This document shows positions 18,748 through 27,692 of a DNA stretch of 64,000 nucleotides, piece by piece. The notes beneath the pieces are model-generated. The model saw only the letters and a program-made list of their open reading frames with translations. It did no database searches and had not been told where the DNA came from. This DNA is from Nocardiopsis ansamitocini. GTDB taxonomy: Bacteria > Actinomycetota > Actinomycetes > Streptosporangiales > Streptosporangiaceae. The number at the start of each line of letters is the position of its first letter. The first letter of the stretch is position 1. The stretch covers positions 124,001 through 188,000 of the forward strand of contig NZ_BSQG01000007.1 of NCBI RefSeq assembly GCF_030268225.1. Direction: 5' to 3'. The position numbers and the translations under genes are program-made.

Positions 18748-18775
18748 TTGACATGGAAAGCGCTTTCTTTACTCT
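18748..18775 (+). promoter_or_regulatory. Pectate lyase promoter with operator between -35 and -10
   Basis: TTGACA at 18748-18753 is a consensus -35 box; TACTCT at 18770-18775 is a plausible -10 with a 16-base spacer. The spacer contains the perfect 12-bp palindrome GAAAGCGCTTTC (18756-18767), whose centre (AGCGCT) is typical of LacI-family operators controlling polysaccharide-degradation genes in actinomycetes. A repressor bound there would block polymerase. Confidence 0.75.
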
Positions 18776-18823
18776 CGGAGGAAGTTACGCCAATGTTTTT
18801 TCTCTATTGCCGAAGGGTGAACA

Positions 18824-20362
18824 GTGAGGCGATCCATTACGCGTCGACTTACATCGACGCTGGTCACCATGGTCATGGTGACGGCCGGTCTGTCCCTGCC
18901 GATGTCCCCGGCATCGGCGCAGACCGGTAGCGCCACGGGGTACGCGAGCCAGAACGGCGGGACCACCGGCGGCGCGGGCGGACAGACGGTGCGGGCCACG
19001 ACCGGAACCCAGATCCACCAGGCCCTGTGCAGCCGGCCCAGCACCAGTACACCGATCATCATCGAGGTGCAGGGAACCATCAACCACGGCAACACCTCCA
19101 AGGTGTCGGGCCCCGGTTGCGATACTGCTGCCGACGTGATCGAGCTCAAGAAGATCAGCAACGTCACGATCGTCGGCACTGGCAGCGGAGCCGTGTTCGA
19201 CCAGCTGGGCATCCACATCCGGGAGTCCAGCAACATCATCGTCCAGAACGTGACCGTCCGGAACGTCAAGAAGTCCGGCTCGCCCACGTCCAACGGCGGT
19301 GACGCCATCGGGATGGAAAGCGGTGTCCGCAACGTCTGGATCGACCACGTCACCCTGGAGGCGTCGGGCGGTGAGTCGGAGGGCTACGACGGCCTCTTCG
19401 ACCTGAAGAACAACACCCAGTACGTCACCCTCTCCTACAGCATCCTGCGCAACTCCGGCCGTGGCGGTCTGGTCGGGTCCAGCGAGAGCGACCGCTCGAA
19501 CGGCTATGTCACGTACCACCACAACCGATACGAGAACATCGACTCGCGCGTGCCCCTGCTGCGCGGCGGCATAGGGCACATGTACAACAACCACTACGCG
19601 GGGATCCACGCGTCCGGCATCAACTCCCGGGCCGGGGCCCGCGCGAAGGTGGAGAACAACTACTTCGAGGACTCCAAGGACGTCCTGGGCACCTTCTACA
19701 CCAACGAGAGGGGTTCCTGGGAGGTCGGCGGCAACATCTTCGACAACGTGACCTGGTCCAGCGAGGGCAACCAGAACTACCCCGCCGGGCCCAACCCGCG
19801 GTCCACCACGTCGGTGAGTATTCCCTACACCTACGGGCTCGATGACGCGGGCTGCGTGCCGGAGGTGCTGAGCCAGACCGCAGGTGCGGGCAAGGGCAAC
19901 CGGGTCTCCGACGGCAACTGCGAAGCGGAGGAGCCGACCGACCCCACCGACCCCACCGACCCGACAGATCCCACCGACCCCACCGACCCTCCCGCGGGGA
20001 CCAACCTCAGCACCGGGGCCGGCGCCGACGGCTCCAGCAAGGCCGGCGGGACCAGCTACGGCAACGTCGTCGACGGCAACATGGGCACCTACTGGTCGCC
20101 GAGCGGCTCGACCGGTCGCATCTCGGTCAAGTGGGACTCCGGCACCGCGGTGTCCAGGATCAACATCCGTGAGGCGGTCGGAGCCGGAGGCAACATCGGT
20201 TCCTGGCGGGTCGTCAACAACGACACCGGTGCCGTTCTGGCCACCGGAAGCGGAGCGGGCGTCGTCACCTTCAACCGGACGACGCTTCGAAAGATCAATT
20301 TCGAGATCACCAGCTCGAACGGCACCCCCCGCGTCGCGGAGTTCGAGACCTACGCCGGTTAG
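18824..20362 (+). CDS. Secreted pectate lyase (PL1) with C-terminal beta-sandwich domain
   Basis: The 512-residue precursor has a signal peptide cleaved near ASA-QTG (residue 32-33). The catalytic part (about 35-360) is a parallel beta-helix of polysaccharide lyase family 1, with GGDAIGME and VWIDHVTLE calcium/active-site strands and SRVPLLRGG near the catalytic Arg. A (PTD)n linker at about 374-390 leads to a C-terminal domain (about 392-512) resembling F5/8-type or carbohydrate-binding modules. It cleaves polygalacturonate outside the cell. GTG 18824 has GAAGGG upstream. Confidence 0.92.
   Translation: MRRSITRRLTSTLVTMVMVTAGLSLPMSPASAQTGSATGYASQNGGTTGGAGGQTVRATTGTQIHQALCSRPSTSTPIIIEVQGTINHGNTSKVSGPGCDTAADVIELKKISNVTIVGTGSGAVFDQLGIHIRESSNIIVQNVTVRNVKKSGSPTSNGGDAIGMESGVRNVWIDHVTLEASGGESEGYDGLFDLKNNTQYVTLSYSILRNSGRGGLVGSSESDRSNGYVTYHHNRYENIDSRVPLLRGGIGHMYNNHYAGIHASGINSRAGARAKVENNYFEDSKDVLGTFYTNERGSWEVGGNIFDNVTWSSEGNQNYPAGPNPRSTTSVSIPYTYGLDDAGCVPEVLSQTAGAGKGNRVSDGNCEAEEPTDPTDPTDPTDPTDPTDPPAGTNLSTGAGADGSSKAGGTSYGNVVDGNMGTYWSPSGSTGRISVKWDSGTAVSRINIREAVGAGGNIGSWRVVNNDTGAVLATGSGAGVVTFNRTTLRKINFEITSSNGTPRVAEFETYAG
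19936..19992 (+). repeat. PTD codon repeat (inter-domain linker)
   Basis: Tandem near-identical 9-base units (CCGACC-type, encoding Pro-Thr-Asp) code for the flexible linker between the pectate lyase catalytic and C-terminal domains. Confidence 0.9.
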
Positions 20363-20436
20363 TGTCGGTGGGCGGGCTACCTCCCGCGGCGGTAGCGAAG
20401 CCGACCTGTGACCGATCCGGCCGAGAGCACCGGAGC

Positions 20437-20472
20437 CGGCCGGTCCGTCCGAAGAACTGGGCGGGCCGGCCG
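20437..20472 (+). terminator. Possible terminator after pectate lyase
   Basis: Imperfect GC-rich inverted repeat (20437-20450 with 20459-20472, 12 of 14 pairs) with an 8-base loop, 75 bases after the stop codon. Confidence 0.4.
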
Positions 20473-21222
20473 TTCCGGCTGTTGACGCCAGGGCCGGGCC
20501 GCGGGGCCCTTCGGTTGGGGTTCAGGGAGTCACCGCCATGGCGATCGCCCATCCCCACCGGTCGGCACCGCCTCTGGCAGCGCCCCGATACGTCCGGGTG
20601 ACCTGAGATCGTGGCCGGCCTGCTCGCTCCGGCGGCCGTGGTCGCACCCGTGCTCTTCGGTCCGCTCGGCCCGTTGGACCTGGACTCGGTGACCTTCGGG
20701 CTGGTCGCCACCCCGTCGGCTTCGCCGCAGCGTGTGCCGGACCACATGCGCTGGATGCTCGTCGGTGTGGTGGCGGGCATGGTCGCCTTGATCGTCAAAA
20801 GTGTGCTGAGCCATGCCGGCACGTCCCTGAACGGTTCGACGCCAACCTCAAGACATGTACGACGACGCGGGTGGTGGCGGCGCGTGGCCGCTGCGGGCCC
20901 GACGGAGCGGGTCGGCCTCGGCTGCTTTCTGCCCCGTCCGTCGATGCGGGCCAGGGCGGTGGGTGGGAAGAGCCCACCGCGAACCGGTCAGCCCGGTCGG
21001 CGGATTGTGGCCTGAATTTTTGCTCCGATGTTCCTCAAGTGCCGGACCTCCACCCAGTCGATTACTTATTGTTATCAATGATTGCCGAAAGTGATATCCC
21101 GGGGTTCTGGGCGGCGGGCGGCCATCCCTTCACTGTTACTCAAGGCAAAATCGCACCGTTCTCCCGCTGTCCTGGGCATTCGGGGCCTTCCACTCCGAAC
21201 CTCCACACAGTCAGGGAGAGCC
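20473..21222. other. Intergenic region before the P450 gene
   Basis: No convincing gene. One open frame (20611-21015) begins with a hydrophobic stretch but lacks an SD and loses coherent composition after residue 70. The part 21020-21110 is A/T-rich and may contain the P450 promoter; I cannot name the boxes. Confidence 0.5.
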
Positions 21223-22407
21223 ATGAACGAGACATTGCCCTACTTCCCCTTCGCTCACCACGGTGATGCCGTGAGCCCGGAATGTCGCCAATTGCAGGAG
21301 ACGCGGCCCATCAGCCGCGTGCGCACTGCCTCGGCAGAGGCGTGGCTGATCACCAGTCACCCGATGGCCGTCCGGGCGCTTGAGGACGAACGCCTGTCCC
21401 CGGCCCTGCAAGCGGACCTACAGGCGCCCGGTCAGGTCCTCGGGATGCCTGCGGACGCGGTCTCCTCCATGGAGACCTTCGCGCGAGACGGACTGCGCAA
21501 GGAATTCCTGCGTGCCATTGCGCCTCCGCGCCTGGCCGAACTCGAACCCTGGGCCCGCGGGGCCGCGCGGTCCATTCTCGACGGGATCGCCGCGTCCCCG
21601 CAGCCGGTGGACCTGTTCTCCGGGTACGCCAGGAGGTTTCCGATCGCCCTGAGCTGTCGCCTGGTCGGCATGCCGCTCGCCGAAGGCGAGACGCTCGCGG
21701 AACTGAGCGAGGCAGTGATGTCGCTTCGCCCCCGGGAGCCCGACGCCTATCTCGACGACTGGCAGCAGCTGCGCGATTATTTCAGTGGTTTGTTGGCCCG
21801 CCCGGGCCTGCCCGACGGCGTCGCCCGTCGCTACCGTGATGCCAACGCGGCGCGCCCTCCCGCGGACCGCGTCGACGAGACCCGGGTTGCCGATGCGCTG
21901 GCCTGGTTCTTCGAATCCAGCCACGTCAGCGCCTCCAGTGTGCTGGGACATGCCTTCGTGACCATGCTCGACCAGTGCGGGATGATGGAGCACCTGCGGG
22001 GTGATTCCGGGGACCTGTCCGGTGTAGTGGAGGAAGCGCTGCGCCACGCCCTGTTCCTGAACACCGGCCTGCAACGTGTGGCCAGGCAGGACATCGAGTT
22101 GGGCGGCACGACGATACGCGCGGGCGAACTCGTGCTGATCAGTGCGGACACGGCCAACCGTGACCCCGAGGCGTTCCCCCGGCCCGAGTGCTTCGATCCG
22201 AGCCGTGCCGCCAAGGGGCATCTGGCGTTCGGGCACGGCGCGGGCCACTGCCCGGGCAGCGCCCTGGGGAGGCTGATGCTGAAAGTGGCGATCGGTGAAC
22301 TCGCGGACCGGTTTCCCCGGATGCGCCTGGCTGTTCCGTGCACCGAGATCGAGTGGCGCGACGACCTCCTGAACCGTCGGCCCATCCGGATTCCCGTCAG
22401 CTGGTGA
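21223..22407 (+). CDS. Cytochrome P450
   Basis: This 394-residue soluble P450 has the heme loop FGHGAGHCPG with ligand Cys343 and the EALR (E271/R274) K-helix motif. The I-helix, around residues 228-245 (FFESSHVSASS), lacks the usual A-G-x-D/E-T acid/threonine pair for oxygen activation, so the chemistry may be atypical. ATG 21223 has AGGGAG. No redox partner gene is nearby. A TetR regulator gene follows after a terminator. Substrate unknown. Confidence 0.92.
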   Translation: MNETLPYFPFAHHGDAVSPECRQLQETRPISRVRTASAEAWLITSHPMAVRALEDERLSPALQADLQAPGQVLGMPADAVSSMETFARDGLRKEFLRAIAPPRLAELEPWARGAARSILDGIAASPQPVDLFSGYARRFPIALSCRLVGMPLAEGETLAELSEAVMSLRPREPDAYLDDWQQLRDYFSGLLARPGLPDGVARRYRDANAARPPADRVDETRVADALAWFFESSHVSASSVLGHAFVTMLDQCGMMEHLRGDSGDLSGVVEEALRHALFLNTGLQRVARQDIELGGTTIRAGELVLISADTANRDPEAFPRPECFDPSRAAKGHLAFGHGAGHCPGSALGRLMLKVAIGELADRFPRMRLAVPCTEIEWRDDLLNRRPIRIPVSW

Positions 22408-22474
22408 GTCCGGAGTCCGTTCGCGCGACGTGCGCCGGGCCCCTCCGTGGAGTGCTCGACGGCTGAGAGCGGCT

Positions 22475-22509
22475 GGTCGTCCCGGCCGCACCGCATGGCC
22501 GGGACGACC
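22475..22509 (+). terminator. Terminator after the P450 gene
   Basis: Perfect 13-bp inverted repeat (22475-22487 with 22497-22509) around a 9-base loop, 67 bases after the P450 stop. Confidence 0.85.
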
Positions 22510-22569
22510 CGGGCGGATGCCGAGACGCAGCCGTCCGGCTCGCTTGCCAGCTTCCTGAAGGTTGGGATT

Positions 22570-22594
22570 ATTTGCCTAAAGGTATTAGGCAAAT
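22570..22594. promoter_or_regulatory. TetR operator
   Basis: A perfect 10-bp inverted repeat, ATTTGCCTAA and TTAGGCAAAT, with a 5-base spacer lies 33 bases before the tetR start. Its A/T content stands out. Size and position fit an autoregulatory TetR-family operator. Confidence 0.85.
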
Positions 22595-22627
22595 GTACGA
22601 TCCTTTTCGTCAAAGAGAAGGAGCGAT

Positions 22628-23197
22628 ATGGCACGCGCGGGACTGACGACGGAACGCCTCGCCCGAGCAGGGGCAGAGCTGGCCGACGAGGCCGGCTTCG
22701 ACCAGGTGACCGTCTCCGCGCTGGCCAGACGGTTCGACGTCAAGGTCGCGAGTCTGTATTCGCACCTGAGGAACTCCCACGACCTCAAGACCAGGATCGC
22801 CCTGCTCGCTCTGGAGGAACTAGCCGACCGGGCCGCCGATGCCCTTGCCGGGCGCGCGGGCAAGGACGCGCTGACCGCTCTTGCGAACGTCTACCGCGAC
22901 TATGCCCGCGAGCATCCCGGCCGCTACGCCGCAGCCCAGCTCAGGTTGGACCCGGAGACGGCGGTCGCGAGCGCCGGAGTCCGGCACGCCCAGATGACAC
23001 GGGCGATCCTGCGCGGTTACGACCTGACGGAGCCGGACCAGACCCACGCCGTCCGGCTGCTGGGCAGTGTCTTCCACGGCTACGTGACCCTGGAGATGGG
23101 AGGAGGGTTCAGCCATAGCGCCCCCGACACCCAGGAAACCTGGTCACGGACGATGGACGCCCTCGACGCCCTGCTGCGGAACTGGCCCGCGTCCTGA
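22628..23197 (+). CDS. TetR-family regulator
   Basis: This 189-residue repressor has an N-terminal helix-turn-helix (about residues 24-48: VTVSALARRFDVKVASLYSH) and a C-terminal ligand domain with the HGYVTLE type motif seen in the WHG group. ATG 22628 has AGAAGGAG. The strong palindrome upstream implies autorepression. It is probably co-transcribed with the SGNH hydrolase 86 bases downstream, which it may control. Confidence 0.92.
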   Translation: MARAGLTTERLARAGAELADEAGFDQVTVSALARRFDVKVASLYSHLRNSHDLKTRIALLALEELADRAADALAGRAGKDALTALANVYRDYAREHPGRYAAAQLRLDPETAVASAGVRHAQMTRAILRGYDLTEPDQTHAVRLLGSVFHGYVTLEMGGGFSHSAPDTQETWSRTMDALDALLRNWPAS

Positions 23198-23283
23198 GCG
23201 CCGCCGGTGCTTCGCCGCCGCCGGTCGATGCGCGCAGCGGCAACGGGTCAACGCAACCCCACACCCTCGACCAACAGGCTGAC

Positions 23284-24471
23284 ATGATGAGCACCCAGAA
23301 CAACTGGACCACCACACCCATCACTCCCGACCTCCTGCGCGGCGCTCTCGACCTGGAGCACACCGAGCACGGTGTGCTTCCCCACCGGCTGCCGGCAGCG
23401 GCCCGTGCCCAGTGCGCCGATCCGCAGCTGACCATGGCGGAGTCCCAGCCTTCGGGGGTGCGGTTGGTCTTTCGGACCCGGGCCACTGCCGTCGAGCTCG
23501 ACGTATTGCCCACCAAGCGCTCCTACACCGGCGCCCCGCCACGCCCCGACGGGGTGTACGACCTCGTCGTCGACGGTCGGCTCGTCGACCAGGCCGTCGC
23601 AGCCGGCGGCAACGCCCTGGTCATCGATATGGCCACCGGTGCCGCCGAGACCCGCCCCGGCCCGGTCGGCACCCTCCGTTTCACCGGTCTGCCCGATCAC
23701 GACAAGGACGTCGAGATCTGGCTGCCGCACAACGAGACCACCGAACTCGTCGCTCTGCGCACCGACGCCCGCACCGAACCCGCGCCGGACCGGGGGCGAA
23801 AGGTCTGGCTGCACCACGGAAGCTCGATCAGCCACGGCTCCGACGCCGCCAGCCCCACCACCACCTGGCCCGCGCTCGCGGCCGCCCTCGGCGCCGCGGA
23901 GCTGGTCAACCTCGGCCTGGCCGGCAGCGCTCTGCTCGACCCCTTCACCGCCCGCGCCATGCGCGACACTCCCGCAGACCTGATCAGCCTCAAGATCGGC
24001 ATCAACCTGGTCAACTCCGACCTGATGCGCCTGCGCGCCTTCGCCCCCGCGGTGCACGGCTTCCTCGACACCATTCGCGAAGGACACCCCACCACGCCGT
24101 TGCTCGTCGTCTCGCCCCTCCACTGCCCCATCCACGAAGACACGCCGGGCCCCTGCGCTGTCGACCTCAGTAGTCTCGGCGCCGGAGAACTGCGGTTCCG
24201 AGCGACCGGCGATCCTGGTGAGCGCGCCGCCGGGAAGTTGACGCTCGCCGTCATCCGGGAGGAACTGTCCCGTATCGTGCAGCAACGGGCGGCCGACGAT
24301 CCGAACCTGGACTACCTCGACGGTCGTGCCCTCTACGGGGAGGCGGACTTCGCCGAACTTCCGCTGCCCGACCAGCTCCACCCGGACGCCGCCGCACACC
24401 GCCGCATCGGCGAACGCTTCGCCGAACTGGCCTTCGGCAACGGCGGCCCGTTCTCCACCGAGCCTGTCTGA
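23284..24471 (+). CDS. SGNH/GDSL-type hydrolase
   Basis: The 395-residue protein has an N-terminal beta-rich domain (about 1-170) and a C-terminal SGNH hydrolase domain: block I HHGSSISHGSD with the nucleophile Ser, GLAGS, GIN, and DQLHPD with the catalytic Asp/His. No signal peptide, so it is cytosolic. It is probably an esterase or deacylase of unknown substrate. Two ATGs (23284, 23287) are adjacent and the SD is weak. TetR lies upstream, which suggests induced detoxification or catabolism. Confidence 0.85.
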   Translation: MMSTQNNWTTTPITPDLLRGALDLEHTEHGVLPHRLPAAARAQCADPQLTMAESQPSGVRLVFRTRATAVELDVLPTKRSYTGAPPRPDGVYDLVVDGRLVDQAVAAGGNALVIDMATGAAETRPGPVGTLRFTGLPDHDKDVEIWLPHNETTELVALRTDARTEPAPDRGRKVWLHHGSSISHGSDAASPTTTWPALAAALGAAELVNLGLAGSALLDPFTARAMRDTPADLISLKIGINLVNSDLMRLRAFAPAVHGFLDTIREGHPTTPLLVVSPLHCPIHEDTPGPCAVDLSSLGAGELRFRATGDPGERAAGKLTLAVIREELSRIVQQRAADDPNLDYLDGRALYGEADFAELPLPDQLHPDAAAHRRIGERFAELAFGNGGPFSTEPV

Positions 24472-24535
24472 GGGCCTCGCACCCTCAAGGCGGAGACAGC
24501 CGGCGGGCACGCCCCGCTCCTTCGCGCGACCGCGT

Positions 24536-25450
24536 TCAGCGATCGTCGGAGGCCCGGTCGGCGGCGAGGGCGTCCAGCGTGCGGCGGGTCGCCTCCGTCA
24601 GTTCCGTGCCGGGCTCGGGCAGGGCTTGGGCCAGTCCCCAGCCGCGTCCGCGCACCCAGGTGGCGTCGTCGACTCCGAGTGCCGATCGAAAGACCTGCCT
24701 GGTGTGCCGGGTCGCCAGAAACAGCCAGGCGGGGATCAGGTCGCAGGCGGGGTCGCCCACGGCCAGGGTTCCGAAGTCGATGACCGCGCTCAGCCGGCCG
24801 TCCTTCATCAGGAGGTTGCCGGCGGCAAGGTCGCCGTGCACCCACACCGGTGCCTTCCCCCAGGCCGGGGCGGACATGGCGGCCTCCCACACCCCGTTGA
24901 GGAGGGCCAGGTCGTAGCGCCCCTCCAAGGCGGCGATCTTGGGGAGTACGCGCGCCTCCACGGTGACCGAGTCGGCGCTGTCGCCCATGGCAACGCCGCG
25001 AAACCCGTTACTCCACTCGGGGGGAGGGCCGCCGGTGGCGTCCGCGCCCTGGAGCGCGGTGATGAACGCGGCCAGGTCCGCCGCCGCTCGGTCGGGTGCG
25101 TCCAATCGCTCGAACCGCATGTCCTCGCCGTCGATCCACCGGTAGACCGACCAGGGGAAAGGAAAGTCCGCGTCGGGTTCGCCCCGTCCCAGGGGGTGCG
25201 GGACGGGGAGCGGTAGGTACGGGGCGAGGCGGGGAAGCCAGCGTTGCTCACGTTCCACCTGGCCGGTCCATCGGGGACAGCGGGGGAGCCGTACCGACAT
25301 CTCCTCGCCGAGCCGGAAGGTCATGTTGTCGTACCCCGGTTTGGCGACGGCCCGGACGGTGTGGCCGGACCATTGGGGGAACTGGGCGCTGATCAGTCGC
25401 GTGACCAGGTGGGAGTCGATACGCGGGTGGGATTTGCGGCTGGTGGGCAA
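24536..25450 (-). CDS. Aminoglycoside phosphotransferase-family kinase
   Basis: This 304-residue APH-family kinase has the catalytic loop VHGDLAAGNLL and the metal-binding VIDFGTLAVGDPACD. Members phosphorylate small hydroxylated molecules; drug resistance cannot be inferred from the sequence. TTG 25450 was chosen because AAAGGG lies 7 bases upstream; an in-frame ATG at 25486 would add 12 residues but has only a weak SD. It converges with the SGNH gene. Confidence 0.85.
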   Translation of the reverse strand: MPTSRKSHPRIDSHLVTRLISAQFPQWSGHTVRAVAKPGYDNMTFRLGEEMSVRLPRCPRWTGQVEREQRWLPRLAPYLPLPVPHPLGRGEPDADFPFPWSVYRWIDGEDMRFERLDAPDRAAADLAAFITALQGADATGGPPPEWSNGFRGVAMGDSADSVTVEARVLPKIAALEGRYDLALLNGVWEAAMSAPAWGKAPVWVHGDLAAGNLLMKDGRLSAVIDFGTLAVGDPACDLIPAWLFLATRHTRQVFRSALGVDDATWVRGRGWGLAQALPEPGTELTEATRRTLDALAADRASDDR

Positions 25451-25665
25451 TGCGCACCCTTTCGCTCGGTCGGATGTCCATCCCATCCGCCGAAAGGAAC
25501 GGCTGTCCACTTGTTTTCGGCCGCTCCCGAGTGACACCACGGCCCGTCCGCGCGCCTGTCGCCCGACACCGACCCGGACAGGCTTAAATGATCTACGTCG
25601 TAAAGGCGATGGTTGTGAGCAACGCATCGGTCATCGAAAGCCGGTCGGGCAAATGTGGTGCGGGT

Positions 25666-26406
25666 TCACGCCCACGCGTCCCAGGCGAGTTTGGCGGCCA
25701 GGCCCAGACCGGCCAGGCCGATGCCGATCCGCAGCGGCCGCATGGGGAGTCGCCGGACGATCGCGGGGCTGATGCGGCCACCGATGAAGAAGCCGACGGC
25801 GAGCGGGAGGACGGCCGCCCAGTGCACCGGTCCGAACACGGCGAACGCCAACGCGGCCACAGCGTTGGGTGCCACCATCACCACGTTCTTCAACGCGTTG
25901 ATCCGGGCCAGTGTCTCGTTGAACAGTGCCAGTAGCAGAGCGAGCAGCAGGACTCCTGCGGCAGCGCCGAAATAACCGCCGTAGACTCCGATCGCGAACA
26001 CCACGACCCCTGTTCTGGCGCGGTGGGACTCCGCTGCGTCGAACGTGCTGGGGCGCGGGGGGAGAAGCACCATCAACGATGCTCCTCCGACGAGTACCGG
26101 AACGACTCGGGCGAAGGTGTCGCCTGGGGCTGCGAGGAGCAGGGCACCACCACATGCGCCACCCATCCCGGCCAGGAGTGCGAAGCGGCGGATCCGGTGG
26201 CCTTGGCCCCGCAATTCGAGCCGCGACCCCGCGGTCGCCCCGATGCCGTTGAACACCAGGGCCACCGTGTTGGTGACGTTGGCGGCCACGGGCGACAGGC
26301 CCGTCGCCAACAGGGCCGGATAGGACACCAGGGACGCCAGTCCCGCGATTGACCCGGTCAAGCCGGCAAGAACGCCAGCTCCGAGCAGTAGTAACGCCTC
26401 AAGCAT
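25666..26406 (-). CDS. TauE/SafE-family permease
   Basis: This 246-residue protein has about eight membrane helices arranged as two repeats and the glycine-rich GxxAGxxxGxxGxGG-like pattern of sulfite/sulfonate exporters; the N-terminal GLTGSIAGLASLVSYPALLATG is typical. Substrate unknown. ATG 26406 has no SD; TAGACT eight bases before it could be a -10 box of a leaderless transcript. It is divergent from the DUF4239 gene. Confidence 0.85.
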   Translation of the reverse strand: MLEALLLLGAGVLAGLTGSIAGLASLVSYPALLATGLSPVAANVTNTVALVFNGIGATAGSRLELRGQGHRIRRFALLAGMGGACGGALLLAAPGDTFARVVPVLVGGASLMVLLPPRPSTFDAAESHRARTGVVVFAIGVYGGYFGAAAGVLLLALLLALFNETLARINALKNVVMVAPNAVAALAFAVFGPVHWAAVLPLAVGFFIGGRISPAIVRRLPMRPLRIGIGLAGLGLAAKLAWDAWA

Positions 26407-26855
26407 GGTTAGCGAGTCTAACGATCTGGGACTGCCGTCCCATGGGTGGCCCCGCTGCGGGGCGTCCACCAGTGGCGGGCCCGGTCTCCTTTCGCCCGTA
26501 TTGATTGGCAAAAAGGAGTAATGGGGCATTGTTTTGCTTTTGGTGGTCCGGTGGTGGGTTCTGGTGGTCGCGTGCGGTTGGGGCTGCTGCTTTTCTGGTG
26601 ATCGGCCTGTGCTTGGTGCTTCGGGTGGAGTAGGATTCGGATTGGATTTTCTGCCGACGATTCCCAATCATGGTCACCTGAAATTGATCAGCTGGTACTC
26701 GCGGGCTCTTTAGCCGTAATGGTTGGTTGAACCGGCGGATCTGCATGCAGTCGTACTGTTGATTGCCGCGCTTTGCACATTTCCCGGCGGACCCGGATCC
26801 CGGCGACAATCACTCCTCAGTTTCCCCGCGGCCTTGTACCCGGAAGAGAAAAACC
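26407..26855. other. Divergent intergenic region, A/T-rich
   Basis: About 450 bases between the divergent permease and DUF4239 genes. The part 26490-26720 is low in GC. It includes a 26-codon frame at 26521 behind AAGGAG with only two bases of spacing, which I do not consider a gene. The promoters of both flanking genes must lie here. Confidence 0.5.
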
Positions 26856-27623
26856 TTGGAATTCGTCCTGATCACCGTTGCCGTTGCACTGCTCGCCCTG
26901 GGCGGGTTCTTCGCCGTGCGCAGGTACGCCATCTCCGACGACGACTGCGGTGGGCCGATCGGCTCGTTCGTCGCCCCGGGCGTGCTGGCCATCTACCTCG
27001 TCGCCGTTGCGATGGCCATCGTCATCGGCTGGGAGAACAACTCCGCGGCCCAGGACTTGTCGGTTAGAGAGTCGGCAGCCGCCACCGACCTGTACTGGAG
27101 TACCGGGGCGATGCCGGAGGAGGAAGGGGAGCGGGTCCGCGCCGCCCTGCGTGACTACCTCGGCTCGGTGATCGAGGACGACTGGCCGCTGATGGCGGCC
27201 GGGGCCATGAGCGATGTCGCCGAAGAACGCCTCGGTGAGCTGCGGATGAGCGTCGGGGCGATCACCGCGGACGATCAGAGCGCGGTAATGGACCGGATGC
27301 TCGCCCACCAGGAGACGGCGTCGCTGATCGAGTTGCGCATCGACCGCGGTGACACCGCTGGCCCCAACATCCCGACCCTGTTGCTGTTGGCGAGCGTCGT
27401 GAGCGCGGTCGCGGTCATCGTCATGCCCTTCGCCATGGGGGTCAAGGGATCTCCCACCCGCAGGTTCTGGGCGATCGTCAACCTCGCACTGGTGGCCGGC
27501 AGCGTGTTGGTGCTGTTCTTCATCGACAACCCTTATGCCGGCCTGCTGGCCCTGGACCCCGGCAGCGTCGAGGACACCCTGGCCGGGTTCGATCGGATCG
27601 ACCAGATCTTCGCCGGGGTCTGA
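26856..27623 (+). CDS. DUF4239 membrane protein
   Basis: This 255-residue protein has the DUF4239 (bestrophin-like) arrangement: two N-terminal membrane helices (about 2-22 and 38-60), a soluble helical middle beginning with WENNSAAQDLSVRESAAA, and two C-terminal helices (about 172-192 and 205-225). Function unknown. TTG 26856 was chosen because GGAAGAG lies 8 bases upstream and it starts just before the first helix. Confidence 0.83.
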   Translation: MEFVLITVAVALLALGGFFAVRRYAISDDDCGGPIGSFVAPGVLAIYLVAVAMAIVIGWENNSAAQDLSVRESAAATDLYWSTGAMPEEEGERVRAALRDYLGSVIEDDWPLMAAGAMSDVAEERLGELRMSVGAITADDQSAVMDRMLAHQETASLIELRIDRGDTAGPNIPTLLLLASVVSAVAVIVMPFAMGVKGSPTRRFWAIVNLALVAGSVLVLFFIDNPYAGLLALDPGSVEDTLAGFDRIDQIFAGV

Positions 27624-27633
27624 GGCGCCCCGC

Positions 27634-27661
27634 GGCTCCGCGGATCGATCACCGCGGAGCC
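27634..27661. terminator. Bidirectional terminator
   Basis: Perfect 10-bp inverted repeat GGCTCCGCGG / CCGCGGAGCC with an 8-base loop between convergent stop codons at 27623 and 27693. Confidence 0.85.
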
Positions 27662-27692
27662 TGTGCTGGAGCAGGCGCCGCATGTCCCTCGC

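Noticed and set aside
20611-21015. Possible small membrane protein (134 codons)
   Set aside because: The first 70 residues look like two membrane helices, but there is no SD and the rest is incoherent Arg/Gly-rich sequence.
24469-24487. Small TGAGGG/CCCTCA hairpin at the SGNH gene end
   Set aside because: Only six base pairs; too weak to call a terminator.
26521-26601. 26-codon frame behind AAGGAG
   Set aside because: SD spacing is only two bases, the peptide has no features and lies in an intergenic A/T-rich region.
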